DNA of 64,000 nt from Undaria pinnatifida (Eukaryota; Sar; Phaeophyceae; Laminariales; Alariaceae). Each line of letters opens with the position of its first letter. Position 1 is the first letter of the stretch. Where the stretch lies: assembly GCA_012845835.1 (NCBI GenBank), contig JABAKD010000001.1, positions 18,220,090-18,284,089 of the forward strand, given 5' to 3'. Made by a program: the position numbers and the translations under genes. Positions 28,628 to 39,309 of the stretch are shown piece by piece. The notes under the pieces were generated by a model. The model did not search any database, was not told the DNA's origin, and worked only from the letters and a program-made list of their open reading frames with translations.

Positions 28628-29025
28628 CCTGCTACTGCTGGGACACGCTGCTACTGCTAGGACTGTTGCCTGCTCGCACTCCGATGCGACTGCTTGCTAC
28701 TAGGCTAGCCGGCTAGGCCGGGAAGATTCCACAACACCTCCGCAAAGGCGCGGCGGGATTACAATTCCAGATTTCTATTCTAATTCCTATATAGTTTTTT
28801 CAAATATTGGTGTAGACAGTCCCCCGTACCCGCACCGGGGTACGAGGGTATATACCCGTACCGAGGGCATTTCTCCGTCGGCGTACAGAGCTCACAGAAG
28901 TTACTACAGAGCGCGCAGAGGTTCCAGGTACTGGTATGGAATTGCCGCGGTCGCCTCCGTCGCACGGAACGACCACCTTGTTTTTGCGGCTTGGTCTGTT
29001 GGCTAAGCAGTAATACTTGTGACGC

Positions 29026-29402
29026 TAGTCATTCTTGTCGAGCGGGACGACGCAGACAGCTAACGAGTACGAGTACAAAAACGACCGCTCGAGGGCGCCT
29101 CCCTTCCGGTGGCCGTTCGGCACCACGATGCTATCGACGGCTTTGATGGTGTCCTCCGGCAGGTCGGCCATCCTCCCTTTCGAGTGGTAGGCAATCGGCG
29201 GCTTGATTACGGGCACGCTTTTTCCGCCGTCGATAGGCTCCTCCTCTGTCCCGCTCGTTTCCTTTGGCGGAGGTGGACCGCCGCCACTCGGGTCTGGCGG
29301 TGAACGGCCACTCGGACCTAGCGGCGTGTCTGGCGGTGTACCGCCACTCGGATCTGGCGGTGTGTCTGACGACGACCCATTCTGAGGGTTTGCGTCGTCC
29401 AT
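29026..29402 (-). CDS. Possible Pro-rich protein or first exon, unknown function
   Basis: From ATG at 29402-29400 the frame starts MDDANPQNGSSS, runs through three (T/S)PPDPSGG-like repeats, then GGKSVPVIKPPIAYHSKGR, MADLPEDTIKAVDSIVVPNG, HRKGGALERSFLYSYSLAV, and stops at TAG 29028-29026. The second half is not low-complexity and looks coding. A second overlapping minus frame (MTTTLTENATVQPVDSED) starts at 29454. The ORF lies upstream of the rhomboid exons on the same strand, so it could be a neighbour or a 5' exon. No family recognised. Confidence 0.35.
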
Positions 29403-29604
29403 CTTCACTGTCCACGGGCTGCACCGTTGCGTTTTCCGTGAGTGTGGTAGTCATGTGCCATACAGGGCAGGGGTGTGTGTTTGTTGGTTTTGGTGTTTTT
29501 TTGTAGGTTTGTATGTGACTTGACGTCAGAATGTACTCGACACCTCCTTCCTGGATAAAACAACGTTACTTTACCTGGGCTATTTTTACAAAGGTATACC
29601 CGTA

Positions 29605-29811
29605 GCTTGCGCTGCCGGGGTTGTAACGAAGACCACTGATAGGGACAGCTTACGCTATACCTACAATGGGACCCGAAGGGTGCGCCAGCTAGCATTGGGC
29701 TGCGAAAGCAACTGAGTTACATCGACACACGACGCGTATGAAAATACGTGGAAGTGTGGTGAGCTAAACCTTTATTTTTCCCCATCCGCCGGAGGATAAA
29801 AAAAAAAAAAA
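29605..29811 (+). mobile_element. A-tailed retroposon (SINE-like), copy 1
   Basis: Starts GCTTGCGCTGCCGGGGTTGT, contains AATGGGACCCGAAGGGTGCG and CTTTATTTTTCCCCATCCGC, and ends in a poly-A run. It is flanked by a perfect 15-bp target duplication, AAAGGTATACCCGTA (29590-29604 and 29812-29826). Copy 2 is at 36959-37170. No clear A/B box is seen, so the parent RNA is unknown. Confidence 0.88.
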
Positions 29812-29839
29812 AAAGGTATACCCGTACCCCGGGTATTAT

Positions 29840-30665
29840 AAAAATGAAAATACACTCCAGCTGTGAGATCGAATATTTTGTCGAAACTCATATTTGCAAG
29901 CTGCGTGTAATACTCCGATCGCGCGTATTACGGGTTGTGTGTCCTCATTAGGGATAGAGATGGGCGACTCCCCTTGCAACTACAGTGTAGCTATCAGGGT
30001 CAACAGGGTGATGTTAGTCAGTCTGTGCGCGGAAACTATAAAACCCGTTTCTGAGGAGGACAAAATCTGACAGCTGTGGAAGGAAGTGCATCCGTTTATC
30101 AAGTGAATCCTGGAAGTCGAATAACCGGTGAGGGGAGGGCGGAGTTTTGAAGGACGTGGGGGCCTGGTTTTGATCAAAAGGGAGCGGGGGTGGGGAGGGG
30201 AAGGGGGGGGGGGACGGGCGGGGCAGCTCAATTTGTGCGTGGAAACTATAAATCCTTCAAGGGGATAAATTTGACGGTTTTGGAAATAATGCACCAGTTT
30301 ATCATGGGGTAAATCTGACGGTTTTGGAAAGAATGCACCGGTTTATCATGGTGGGGTGGGGTGGGGGGGTGGGGGGCGGGGCAGCTCAATCTGTGCGTGG
30401 AAACTACACATTCTTTTAAGAGGATAAATGCGATGGTTTTGGAGAGAATGCACCAGTTTATCATGTATATACTGTAAGTCGTACAACCAATGAGTAGAGG
30501 GCGGAGTGTTCGAGGGGGTGGGGGTGGGGAGGTGGGGGGTGGGGGCGGGGAGGGCGGGGTGGGGGTGGGGGTGGGGGTGGGGGGGGAGGGCTTTAGGTCG
30601 CATAGATGTAGGGGTTTGCTATACGCGTGGTGCTAGGTCTAGGCGATGGTGCGGGTGGTGGGGAA
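29840..30665 (+). repeat. Segmental repeat S, copy 1
   Basis: Starts ATACACTCCAGCTGTGAGAT and includes CGATCGCGCGTATTACGG, GTGCGCGGAAACTATAAAAC and GGTTTGCTATACGCGTGGTG. Copy 2 (44630-46022, split by a MITE) matches end to end; the first part recurs at 37171-37450 and 42600-42700. The middle is expanded by ATGCACC(A/G)GTTTATCATG units and poly-G. Confidence 0.85.
30495..30595 (+). repeat. GGTGGGGGTGGGG tract
   Basis: G-rich GGGGTG repeats that could form G-quadruplexes. Similar poly-G runs occur at 30683-30702 and 30834-30850. Confidence 0.8.
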
Positions 30666-30939
30666 GGAGGGGGCGTTGGGGTCGGGGGGGGGGGGGGGGG
30701 GGGGATTGCAGCAGCGGCATGGATGGCTTTAGAAATATAATGACGTGATATCCAGTGCGTGGAAGTGATTATTACTCTGGCGGATTTCGATATTAGGTGG
30801 GGCGTTTGAGCAAGAGAGAGCGGGGAAGAAAAAAGGGGGGGGGGGGGGGAAAGGGTTTTCAAGAGGTTTAGGTCACATATAATATCAAAATACACTCCTG
30901 CTGCGAGATCAAAGATTTGGTATTGTGCCACCGGCGTCC

Positions 30940-31265
30940 AGAACTCACAGAAGTTTCCGGTAGGGCTTTTTTATTTCCAGGACTCACAGGAGTTTCGGGT
31001 ACGTGTATGGACCTCTTATAGAAGTCAGACAAGTCTCGGGTATTGTATGGGTGCTGTAAAGAACCCACAATGGTTTCGGGCACGGGTACAAGATGCGCAG
31101 CCGTACTCCGGGTACGGGTATGATTGTTTCCAGATCACGCAAAAGTTGCTGGTACGGGTATGAAAATCGTACGGAACTCACAGAAGTTCCGGGTACGGGT
31201 ATGAATCGCTTACAGAACCCACAGAAGTGTCGGGTGCGGGTGTTACCCCCGGGTACGGTTCTGTA
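30940..31265 (+). repeat. Minisatellite: ACTCACAGAAGTTTCGGGTA unit, block 2
   Basis: Irregular units with GAACTCACAGAAGTT and GGGTACGGGTATGA, related to 28070-28560. Confidence 0.85.
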
Positions 31266-31599
31266 CGTAACCAGCAGAACACAACCTTGAAGCAGTCGTT
31301 CATCCACTCGTCATTCGTGATACCCTGACATTAGCTCGTCTCATATATACGACGATGCGCTGTCCTATTTTCCAGTCCCGTTCGGCCCCTTGGTCAATTT
31401 TTGCAGGTGGCTCACGCTGCACATTGTCGAATCAAGCAGATATGAAAATTTGCAAGGGTACGCGCGGTACCGAAGGCACCGCGCGGCACGAGACGGTATC
31501 CGTTTTGCCCGCCGCAGCGGAGAAAAAAATGAGTCTTGCCGAGGGAAAGTATGGGAAAAGATTCCCGTTGGCTTACCGCAAGAATGGGACTGGAAGGTG

Positions 31600-31860
31600 G
31601 GAAAGTTTTGGTTGACGGGACGGGCTGGGAGTACACGATTTCTTGGCAGGACGGGATCGTTGAACGGGTCGGGAACAGGTCGGGGACATCGGTCGGCAAC
31701 ACATACGGGAAAAGGCTCGGGAATATAGTTGGGAAAACGGTCGGGAGCATGGTCGGGAACATATCATAGTCGGGAAATCGGTCGGAAACGTAGTCGGTAT
31801 ATGGCCGGGAAGCGCAGTTCGGAATGGTTGGGAAGACGATCGGGGACGCGGGCTAGAGAC
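31600..31860 (+). repeat. GTCGGGAAC minisatellite
   Basis: Irregular units of 10-20 bp around GGTCGGGAACA and GGTCGGAAACG. A related GGGAACGG-rich stretch is at 41560-41760. The frames are repeat translations. Confidence 0.75.
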
Positions 31861-32429
31861 AACGGTTGAAAAGAGGGAAATGATGCCGAGTGCTAGTTGT
31901 CAATAGCCACCACTTGCGTAGTCTACGCACGTTCTGTTTGAGCCGACGAAGCAGACCCGCCGCCACCATCCACCTCCAAAACGTCCATGATTGCCATGTC
32001 TTGAGCGTGGGCACAGGGTGTGGGTGTGCAAGAACATTTAACTCGCAGCTGACCAATTTTCTAGTTTTTTCCCCCCTCCTTTTTTTCGTAAAAAAATGTG
32101 TTTTTTTTATATTATACAGTTTTATTTTTGCACACCCTACAATAGACAATAGTCCAATAGTCTATTGATAGTTTCCTATTGTACTTGACTGTCTGTTGTG
32201 GTCCCTGATTCCATTTCATTGAAATCCGTCGAGCTCTACTGCACCGGCAATTTCTATTCATATACCCTATTGTTCCGACGATTTCTATTGATACACCCCA
32301 ATCTATAGCAATGGTCGAAGCAACTGCTATTAGCAGTTACCCACGGAACTCGATTGTTAAACCCATCGTGGTTTATTGTCATTTACTACCCCATTCTCTT
32401 GAACAGGCAATGCTCTACTGTAGCATATT

Positions 32430-32820
32430 GGCCACGACAATCATCCAGGCAATTCCATTTCGTGTACAACTTTGTAAATCAACTATTAATATCCAGGCAA
32501 TTCCATTTAATAGACTGCTACTGTACCTTGCAAATCAATTATCCAGGCAATTCCATTAAATAGACTACTTTGAAAATCAAATATCCGGGCAATTCCATTT
32601 AATAGACGTCTTTGAAAATCAATTACCCAAGCAATTTCATTAAATAGACAAACCTTGCAAATAAATTATCCAGGCAATTCCGTTTAATAGACAGCTTTGT
32701 AAACCAATTATCCAGGCAAATCCCTTTAGTAGACAACCTTGCAAATCAATTATCCACGAAATTCCATTTAATAGACAACTTTGAGAAATAATTATCCAGG
32801 CAAGTCCAACGAATAAACAG
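32430..32820 (+). repeat. ~40-bp minisatellite (CCAGGCAATTCCATTTAATAG)
   Basis: About nine units with AATTATCCAGGCAATTCC, ATTTAATAGACAACTTTG and AAAATC. Built on the same AATTCC..AATAGACA theme as the 38.5-kb array. Confidence 0.9.
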
Positions 32821-32960
32821 CACCCCAAATAAATTGTGATCACAATAGACAAAATATAATAGGAAATTCCTATTTTTTGTTTTTTGTTCCCATAGGTATA
32901 CAAGTATTTGAACTTATTAACAGCCGCACAATTTATAGCAGATTAATATGGTGCCTTGTA

Positions 32961-33104
32961 CCTGGTATGTCGCCAATATATTATAAAAACTAAATTAATA
33001 TATTCAAATTCATTTCGAATATGGAGTTTGTGCAATTTGAGGAGGCAAGAATGTGGAAGGGGAGAGGGGTTGTATTATAGTGGAAGGCTTTCGGTGAAAG
33101 TGCC
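32961..33104 (+). repeat. Left B-A direct repeats of the YR element
   Basis: B reads CCTGGTATGTCGCCAATATA and on to AAAAACTAAA. A begins TTAATATATTCAAATTCATT and ends GGTGAAAGTGCC. A is essentially identical to the right copy. Confidence 0.9.
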
Positions 33105-33226
33105 GTGGGAGCTCGACACTTCCATGCGAGCAGCGAAACGAACTGCAGAGCAACACGCAGACGCAAGGGGAGGTGCAGCGAGCATCGGTTTCGTATTTCG
33201 GGTTTGATCGTTTTTTCGCGGGCAAG

Positions 33227-34966
33227 ATGAGCAACGCAGGCAAGCGACGGGCTCGCTTATTTGCGGCGAATGAGGACGACACAGGCCGCAACCGCGAAGA
33301 AGCAAGGACCAGCAACAGCGAGGGAAGGGGAGGCGAAGAGGAGAAAGACGGAGAGGGCACCGTCAGCACCGAGGGAGAGGATCCCGGAGCAGGCTCGGGC
33401 ACGGGCTCCGGCAGCGGCGTAGCTCGAGTCGACGAGCCGCTAGGAAGCAGCGGCAGCAGGCAGACGCCAGCTGAGCAGCTGCTGGAAGCCGTTTTGCTGC
33501 TCACAAAAGTCTTGCAACAACAGCCAGCGCAGCAGCAACCAGCACAACAGCCGCAACAGCAGCAGCAGCAGGCACCTCTCGTTCCGCAACAGCAACAACA
33601 CCTAGCAGCACCCCCGGGTGGGCCCGCAGTACAGCAGCAACTCCAGCAGCAGCAACACCTCCAACCAGCACCCCCGGCTGAGCCCGCAGCACAGCAGCAG
33701 CCCGCAGCACAGCAGCCTCAGCAGATCGAGCCGCAGTTACCACAACAGCCACCGCAGCTGGCAGGACAACACCCCCAGCAGGTAGTCGCCGGGCAGCAGC
33801 AGCACGTCATGCAACAACCGCCTTACGCACAAGCTCCACACCTTCTGGGCATGCAGTTCCCAGGATGGTGGCAGGGGGGAGGGCCTCCGTTGCAGCCACC
33901 GTGGGGTGGCGTGGGCGGCCAATTTGGGAGCATGGAGCACGCCAGCAGTGTAGAAGCCCGTACCATCTCGGCGGACTCCACCAAGCGAAAAATCAGGATG
34001 TGGCAGGAAGCAGGAGCAGCGGCGATGTTTGTGCTCCGAGGTGGTCTGTTTGTGCTGCCATTGTCGTCTAGCGATTTGTCTCATGTGCTCAGGTTCATCG
34101 TCGACCCTAACAAGCGACTCATCGACATGATTACTCCCCCGATAGCAAACATCGACATAGACGCGTTTTTACCTCCGGTCGAGCCGGGAACCGCGGCAGT
34201 GCCCCGAGCCGCAGAGGTGCACTTCCAAACGTTCGTCGAAGTTCTGGTGAAAGTGACCCAACAGGGAGCAGCGGAGTCCGCAGGGGGCGTGTCGCAGGGC
34301 AGGCGAGACTTGCTGATCGAGGAATGGCAGAAAATGTCCAAGACTCTCACCGCGTACATGAACACGCATTACAACACACTACTGCCAAGGCAGCAGCAAG
34401 TTCGCGAGCGAGTGATTTTCGCGGCCAACAGAGACATCAATGACTTTTTCGGACTGGTTTTAGACGCCGCGGTTCCGGTGAAGACTGCCTTTCCCAACTC
34501 CGCCCCGCCGGAAGGGGAGTGCGCCGGGATAAATGCCCCAGCCTTCACGATGCTCCGCGAACTGACATCGCGGGGAAGTTGCAGTTTGCTGGGTCGGATG
34601 GACACATCGCTGGAAGTGCCCAGGCTGGGCGGCTCGACGGCGGCAGCAAAACCGGTCAAGAGAAAGGCGAACACAGGAGGGATTCTGCCACCAGCCACGC
34701 GGCCGCGTACGGACGGGGGACCGCGGGCGGGTTGGCCTTTTGTTTCGGGCCTGCAGCAGATGCGGACGCCGGAAGGGACTTGCCATTTCGCGTGGCGGAG
34801 GCAACAGTGCAACAGAACCAACTGTCAATACTCGCATGGCCCGTTCGTTCAGGACGGTACGGGGGCCCCGGGATTGCCCTGCCCGCCACCGCCGCCGCCG
34901 CCGCCGAGGTACCAGCAGCAGCAGCACCAGCAGCAGCCACAGCAGCTGCAGCAGCAACAGCAGCTG

Positions 34967-35018
<52 letters not shown>

Positions 35019-35146
35019 CTCAGCAACAGCAGCAGCCTCCGGCGGCCGTCGCGAGGTTCAGCTTCTCGCACGGGCAGAACCAGGGGAGAGGTGGCGGAGC
35101 TCAGGGCAGGCAGGGACCCGGGGCGGGGAGAGGTGGTCGTAATTGA
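33227..35146 (+). CDS. Gag-like ORF1 of YR element, polyQ, CCCH finger
   Basis: The start ATG is taken at 33227 (MSNAGKRRARLFAANEDD); an upstream in-frame ATG at 33173 is possible. Layout: basic/acidic N-terminus, a long Gln/Pro/Ala-rich region (about residues 100-240), a globular middle (MWQEAGAAAMFVLRGGLFVL ... LIEEWQKMSKTLTAYMNTHY), a basic linker PVKRKANTGG, a zinc-finger-like C-x8-C-x4-C-x3-H (from CHFAWRRQQC to CQYSH), a second polyQ tract and a GRGGGAQGRQGPGAGRGGRN tail of RGG type. Nucleic-acid binding is plausible from the finger and the RGG tail. No database match can be claimed. Confidence 0.75.
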
Positions 35147-35339
35147 CAGGGCGGGCCTCGCCTGATGGCGGGGCCGGACGGCAAGTGGCGCAATGCGGAG
35201 GGTGGAGTTTCGCCGTTCGTGGACACCAGTAAGTCGGTGGGACTGACTGGCGCGCCCCAACCGGGATCGGTGTCGCAAGCGGTGTTCGTGGGTGAGTCGT
35301 GTGACCGTAAATGTGCCGAGTGGGTTCTTGGCAGTAGGA

Positions 35340-35880
35340 CAACTTTTACTGACCAGCATAGCGGTAAGAAACGTAGCAACGCTAGAAATGATGGTTGTCA
35401 GTTGCCGGACTCGGTTGGTAACGAGCCGGAACAGAGTGGCGGTAGGGTCACACAGCGTGGCCAGGAGAAAGGTGAGTTGCCGAACCCTGGTAGTTTCGAA
35501 AAAAAAAAAAATCAATCACACGGTGCATAATTACTGTGGGCATGGCCAGTCGCCTGTCCGTGATGGTCCCCAGTTGGGACTGTCTAAAAACAATAACGCA
35601 AGACAGATTTACTGTGGGCATGGCCAGTTGCCTGCCGTTGATCGTTCCGAGGCGGAACAGGAAAGCAGTAAATCTAGACAGCGTTACCAAGGTCATGGCC
35701 AGTTGCCTGGCCTTGGTCGTGCCCAGTCGGCGCAAGGCTTGCGAGAGTACTCAAAAGCTCCGCAGGGGCGGCATGGTCACGAACAGTTGCCGGATCATGA
35801 GTCCCGGGCGGAAAATAAAGTCCAGAGTCATGGCCAGTTGCCTGACGTTGGTCGTGAGCATAGCGGTAAGAAACGTATCG
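35340..35880 (+). repeat. Degenerate ~75-85-bp tandem repeats, open in two frames
   Basis: Units centre on GGCATGGCCAGTTGCCTG and variants, with CATAGCGGTAAGAAACGTA at both 35358 and 35862. One frame reads (C/Q/S)GHGQLP repeatedly; the recombinase frame reads VMASCLALVVPS repeatedly. They occupy the place where RT/RNase H would be expected in a full YR retrotransposon. Confidence 0.8.
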
Positions 35881-36558
35881 TGGGAACTGCTAACCAAGGG
35901 GAGGGGGTGCGTGGCCGGTGTAGAGACCGAAGGGTGGGTAGTGTGGTGCGGTCTCGCTTTGTCGTTTCATCTATTGTGCAGAGCCTCGGAAATTTGGGCG
36001 TTTGGTAATGGCCTGGTACACCCGGACTTTTGTCTGACGAGAAGGGACTTGGTTTTTTTCGCGGGAGCGTCGCAACTGGCGTGGGATGACAGGCGCATAG
36101 CGGACAGAGTAGAAGTGACGTTCCGCGCGTCCAAGTCAGACAACAAGAGGTTGGGAGCAACGGTTACCAGGACGAGCGTAACGGTAGGGAAGGATCAAGC
36201 GACGAGGGGTGTGAGTGGTTACGGGGCCCTGGAAATAATTCTGGACCTGCTAGACCTTCACCCCGAATTGAGCGGGTCAGCACCACTCATGCAGACACGC
36301 ACGGCAAGCGGGTGGAAGGTTATCTCGCGTGCGGTAGCGACGAAGGCCTTGAGGCGGATGGTCAGTAGTTTGGGGAGAGACCCGACGCAGTACGCCTTAC
36401 ACTCAGGTAGGATTGGTGGGGCTACGCAGTTGGCGGCACAAGGTGCTTCGGACATTCAGATCCAAAGAGCGGGGAGGTGGAAGTCTCTGGCGTTCATGGT
36501 TTACGTAAGAGCGGGAGGGGAGGGGGCAGACTTTGTGTCAGAAGCTCTAACAAGGTAA
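35536..36558 (+). CDS. Tyrosine recombinase (integrase) of YR element
   Basis: From the ATG at 35536: Arg149 in LLCRASEIW, Lys near 200-204, His289 and Arg292 in ALHSGRIGGAT, Trp315 in AGRWKS and Tyr323 in MVYVR. This is the complete R..K..HxxR..W..Y set of active tyrosine recombinases. Residues 1-110 are repeat-derived, so the true start may be later or the ORF may be joined to another frame. It would catalyse integration of a circular DNA intermediate. Confidence 0.88.
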   Translation: MGMASRLSVMVPSWDCLKTITQDRFTVGMASCLPLIVPRRNRKAVNLDSVTKVMASCLALVVPSRRKACESTQKLRRGGMVTNSCRIMSPGRKIKSRVMASCLTLVVSIAVRNVSWELLTKGRGCVAGVETEGWVVWCGLALSFHLLCRASEIWAFGNGLVHPDFCLTRRDLVFFAGASQLAWDDRRIADRVEVTFRASKSDNKRLGATVTRTSVTVGKDQATRGVSGYGALEIILDLLDLHPELSGSAPLMQTRTASGWKVISRAVATKALRRMVSSLGRDPTQYALHSGRIGGATQLAAQGASDIQIQRAGRWKSLAFMVYVRAGGEGADFVSEALTR

Positions 36559-36809
36559 GGCGGGAAGAGAATTAACAAGATAAGTTTCAGAGATATTCGG
36601 GCTTGCCCAATGGAGAAAAGTGGGGCCAGGGTTTCCGTTTTTCTCGGCGGTACGGGGCCGAAACGTAAACGTAGCGGGTTAGCCCGAAGGGTGTTTTTTC
36701 CATGTTTAGTTCTGGGAGTAGGTTATCCCATTGTACCATGTGGGTGCCTTACAGGCATCATTTTACTGCGTAAATTAATTCCACAATTCTTGAGCCAAAA
36801 TATAACAAA

Positions 36810-36952
36810 TTAATATATTCAAATTCATTTCGAATATGGAGTTTGTGCAATTTGAGGAGGCAAGAATGTGGAAGGGGAGAGGGGTTGTATTATAGTGGAA
36901 GGCTTTCGGTGAAAGTGCCCTGGTATGTCGCCAATATATTATAAAAACTAAA
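36810..36952 (+). repeat. Right A-B direct repeats of the YR element
   Basis: The A copy (36810-36919) is followed directly by B (36920-36952). On the left, B comes first, then A. Confidence 0.9.
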
Positions 36953-36958
36953 CATACA

Positions 36959-37149
36959 TTTGCGCTGCCGGGGTTGTAACGAAGACCACTGATAGGGACA
37001 GCTTACGCTATACCTACAATGGGACCCGAAGGGTGCGCCGGCTAGCGTTGGGCTGCGAAAGCAACTGAGTTAAATCGACACACGACGCGTATGAAAATAC
37101 GTGGAAGTGTGGTGAGCTAAAGCTTTATTTTTCCCCATCCGCCGGGGGA

Positions 37150-37170
<21 letters not shown>
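36959..37170 (+). mobile_element. A-tailed retroposon (SINE-like), copy 2
   Basis: Same body as 29605-29811 (few differences), ending in an A run. A perfect 16-bp target duplication AAAAACTAAACATACA lies at 36943-36958 and 37171-37186. It inserted at the right edge of the YR element, inside the start of a segmental repeat S copy. Confidence 0.9.
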
Positions 37171-37181
<11 letters not shown>

Positions 37182-37450
37182 ATACACTCCAGCTGCTGTG
37201 AGATCGAAGATTTCGTCGAAACTCATCTTTGCAAGCTGTGTGGGATACTCGATCGCGCGTACTACTGGGTGTGTGCCCTCATTAAGGATATAGGTCAGCG
37301 ACTCCCCGTAGAACTACAGCAGTGTAGCTTGTACCAGGGTCAACAGGATGACGTTCATCAATCTGTGCGCGGAATCTATAAAAGACGTTTTTGAGGGGGG
37401 CAGAATCTGACACCTCCTGTGGAATGCACCAGTTTATTATGTATATCGTG
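37171..37450 (+). repeat. Segmental repeat S, copy 3 (partial)
   Basis: CACTCCAGCTGCTGTGAGAT, GATCGCGCGTACTACTGG and TCTGTGCGCGGAATCTATAA match the first ~270 bp of copies at 29840 and 44630. Confidence 0.8.
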
Positions 37451-37539
37451 CAGTACTGCTGCTGCTGTTGTTGTATTTAGCAGTATTATGACCGGGGAGG
37501 GGAGGGGGGCGGGTATAGGTAATGGGGATATAGCTTGCA

Positions 37540-37785
37540 AATATGAATATTGACCCGAAATTCGTCGAACTCACGGCTGACGTCCTTGAAATGTTTTTTT
37601 ATAAAATATGCATATACTCATATATATGTGGTTGTTTTTAAACAGAGTAATATGACCCCTCCCATTATGAAAAAACTCACCCACATAGTATATTACAAGT
37701 ACCAACAACGCGGTTTGCAAAGATGAGTGTTGACCCGAAATTCGTCGAACTCACGGCTGACGTCCTTGAAATATTTTTATAGAAT
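37540..37785 (-). repeat. Pair of inverted CAGCTGTGAG-family copies
   Basis: GACCCGAAATTCGTCGAACT followed by CACGGCTGACGTCCTTGAAAT occurs twice in direct orientation (about 37550-37592 and 37730-37772). Confidence 0.8.
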
Positions 37786-37929
37786 ATTGCAATTTGAATT
37801 GCAAAGACAACACACATTGTAGTCCCGCCTATTAATTGGAATTGTTTGAGCAATTGAATTAGAGGGTTGTCAATTAACTGGAATTGTCTCCTGCAACTAA
37901 TGCGTACAGCAGACTCCAATACTCTATTA

Positions 37930-38520
37930 CTTCTTCAATAGGATCGGGAACTTACTCACAATAGAGCATTGCTTTTTCAGCATATAGTCCGAACGTCTCT
38001 TGAATGGAATTGGTTCGCACAATAGGCTCTTGCTTTGATATTCCAATTGAATATTTTTCAACAACTTGTTTCTGACCTTGCCTATTAATGGGAATTGTTC
38101 TGTCAATAGGTTTCTGTCCTGGTCTTTGAATTGTAATTGATTCAACAATTTGTTTGTGGTCTGGTCTATTAATAGAAGTGGTTCGCACAATAGGTTGATG
38201 CTCTAACCCTCCAATTGAAATTGATTCAACATTTTTTTTTCTGGTCTTGCCTATTAATGGGAATGGTTCGGGCAATAGTTTTCTGTCCTGACCTTCCAAT
38301 TGTAATTGTTTTAACTAAATGTTTCTTGTCTTGTCTACTATTTAATGGAAATGGTTAACACAATGGCTTCATGCTGTGATCTTCCAATTGAAATTGTTTC
38401 AATAATTTGTGTCTGGTTTTGCCTATTAATAGGAATGATTCAGTCGATAGGTTTCTGGCCTGACCTTTCAGTTGCATCCTTGTGGCCTTTCATGTATAGT
38501 TTAGACATCTGTCCTGACCT
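37930..38520 (+). repeat. ~50-60-bp minisatellite (TCTGGTCTT..CCTATTAATGGGAAT)
   Basis: Irregular units with TCTGTCCTGACCTT, CCAATTG(A/T)AATTG and TTGCCTATTAATGGGAATGG. Confidence 0.8.
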
Positions 38521-38524
38521 TGAA

Positions 38525-39125
38525 AAATCAAGTGCGGCCGCAATTCCGATTGATAGACAGCACCCGAAATCAATTGGGGCCGCAATTCCGATCAACAGAC
38601 AGCACCAGAAATCAATTGTAGCCGCAATTCCGATGGATAGACAGCACCCGAAATCAATTGTAGCCGCAACTCCTAATAATAGACAGCAGCCCAAGTCAAT
38701 TGTAGCCGCAACTCCCATAAATAGACAGCACCCAAAAACAACTGTGGCCGCGATTCCAAAATCAATTGTGGGCCCCAATTCCGATGTATAGACAGCACCC
38801 GAAATCAATTGTGGCCGCAGTTCTGATTAATAGACAGCACCCGAAATCAATTGTAGCCGCAATTCCGATTAATAGACAGCACCCGAAATCAATCGTAGAC
38901 GCAATTCCAATTAATTGACAGCACCCAAATCAATTGTGGCGCAATTCCAATTAATAGATAGCAGCCCAAATCAATTATAGCCGCAATTCCAACTAGTAGA
39001 CAGCATCTCAAATCAATTGTGGCCTCCATTCCAATTAAAAGGCAGCGGCCCAAATCAAAGGTGGCCCCAGTTCCAATTCATAGCACTCCAAATCATTTGT
39101 GGCCCCAATTCCAATTCATAGACAG
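38525..39125 (+). repeat. 42-bp minisatellite (CAATTCCGATTAATAGACAG)
   Basis: About 14 units with GCCGCAATTCCGAT, AATAGACAGCACCCGAAATC and AATTGTA. In the first seven units the 14-residue frame AAIPIDRQHPKSIV stays open. Period 42 is a multiple of 3, so the open frame is expected. Confidence 0.9.
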
Positions 39126-39309
39126 CAGTGTGTTGTCTTCACATTAAACCGTTTTTTCTACCCAACATCAGTACACCCAGAGTCCGTGCTGATTCGTCCC
39201 AGAGAGATGCAAGTTATGTGGTCACAGACTGTGAAGCAGAGTAAACCAAACAGTCGCAATTCATCAAGGTAAAGCAAGTGAAGTGCTAGCGTACCGGGTA
39301 CAGCAACCC

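Larger units (their letters stand above)
32961..36952 (+). mobile_element. Tyrosine-recombinase retrotransposon-like element without RT
   Basis: Encodes a gag-like ORF and a tyrosine recombinase on the same strand. Two 110-bp direct repeats (A: 32995-33104 and 36810-36919) bound the coding part. Outside them lies a 33-34-bp direct repeat (B: 32961-32994 and 36920-36952), giving the order B-A-body-A-B. Ngaro/PAT-type YR elements have split direct repeats, but in a different order and with RT/RNase H, which are absent here. It may be a deletion derivative or a Crypton-like lineage that carries gag. Confidence 0.8.

Noticed and set aside
32961-36952. LTR retrotransposon with 110-bp LTRs
   Set aside because: It encodes a tyrosine recombinase, not a DDE integrase, and the outer 34-bp repeat is far longer than LTR target duplications.
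38345-38791. Repeat protein with AAIPIDRQHPKSIV units
   Set aside because: The unit is 42 bp, so an open frame through a minisatellite is expected; later units break the frame and no splice or start context supports a gene.
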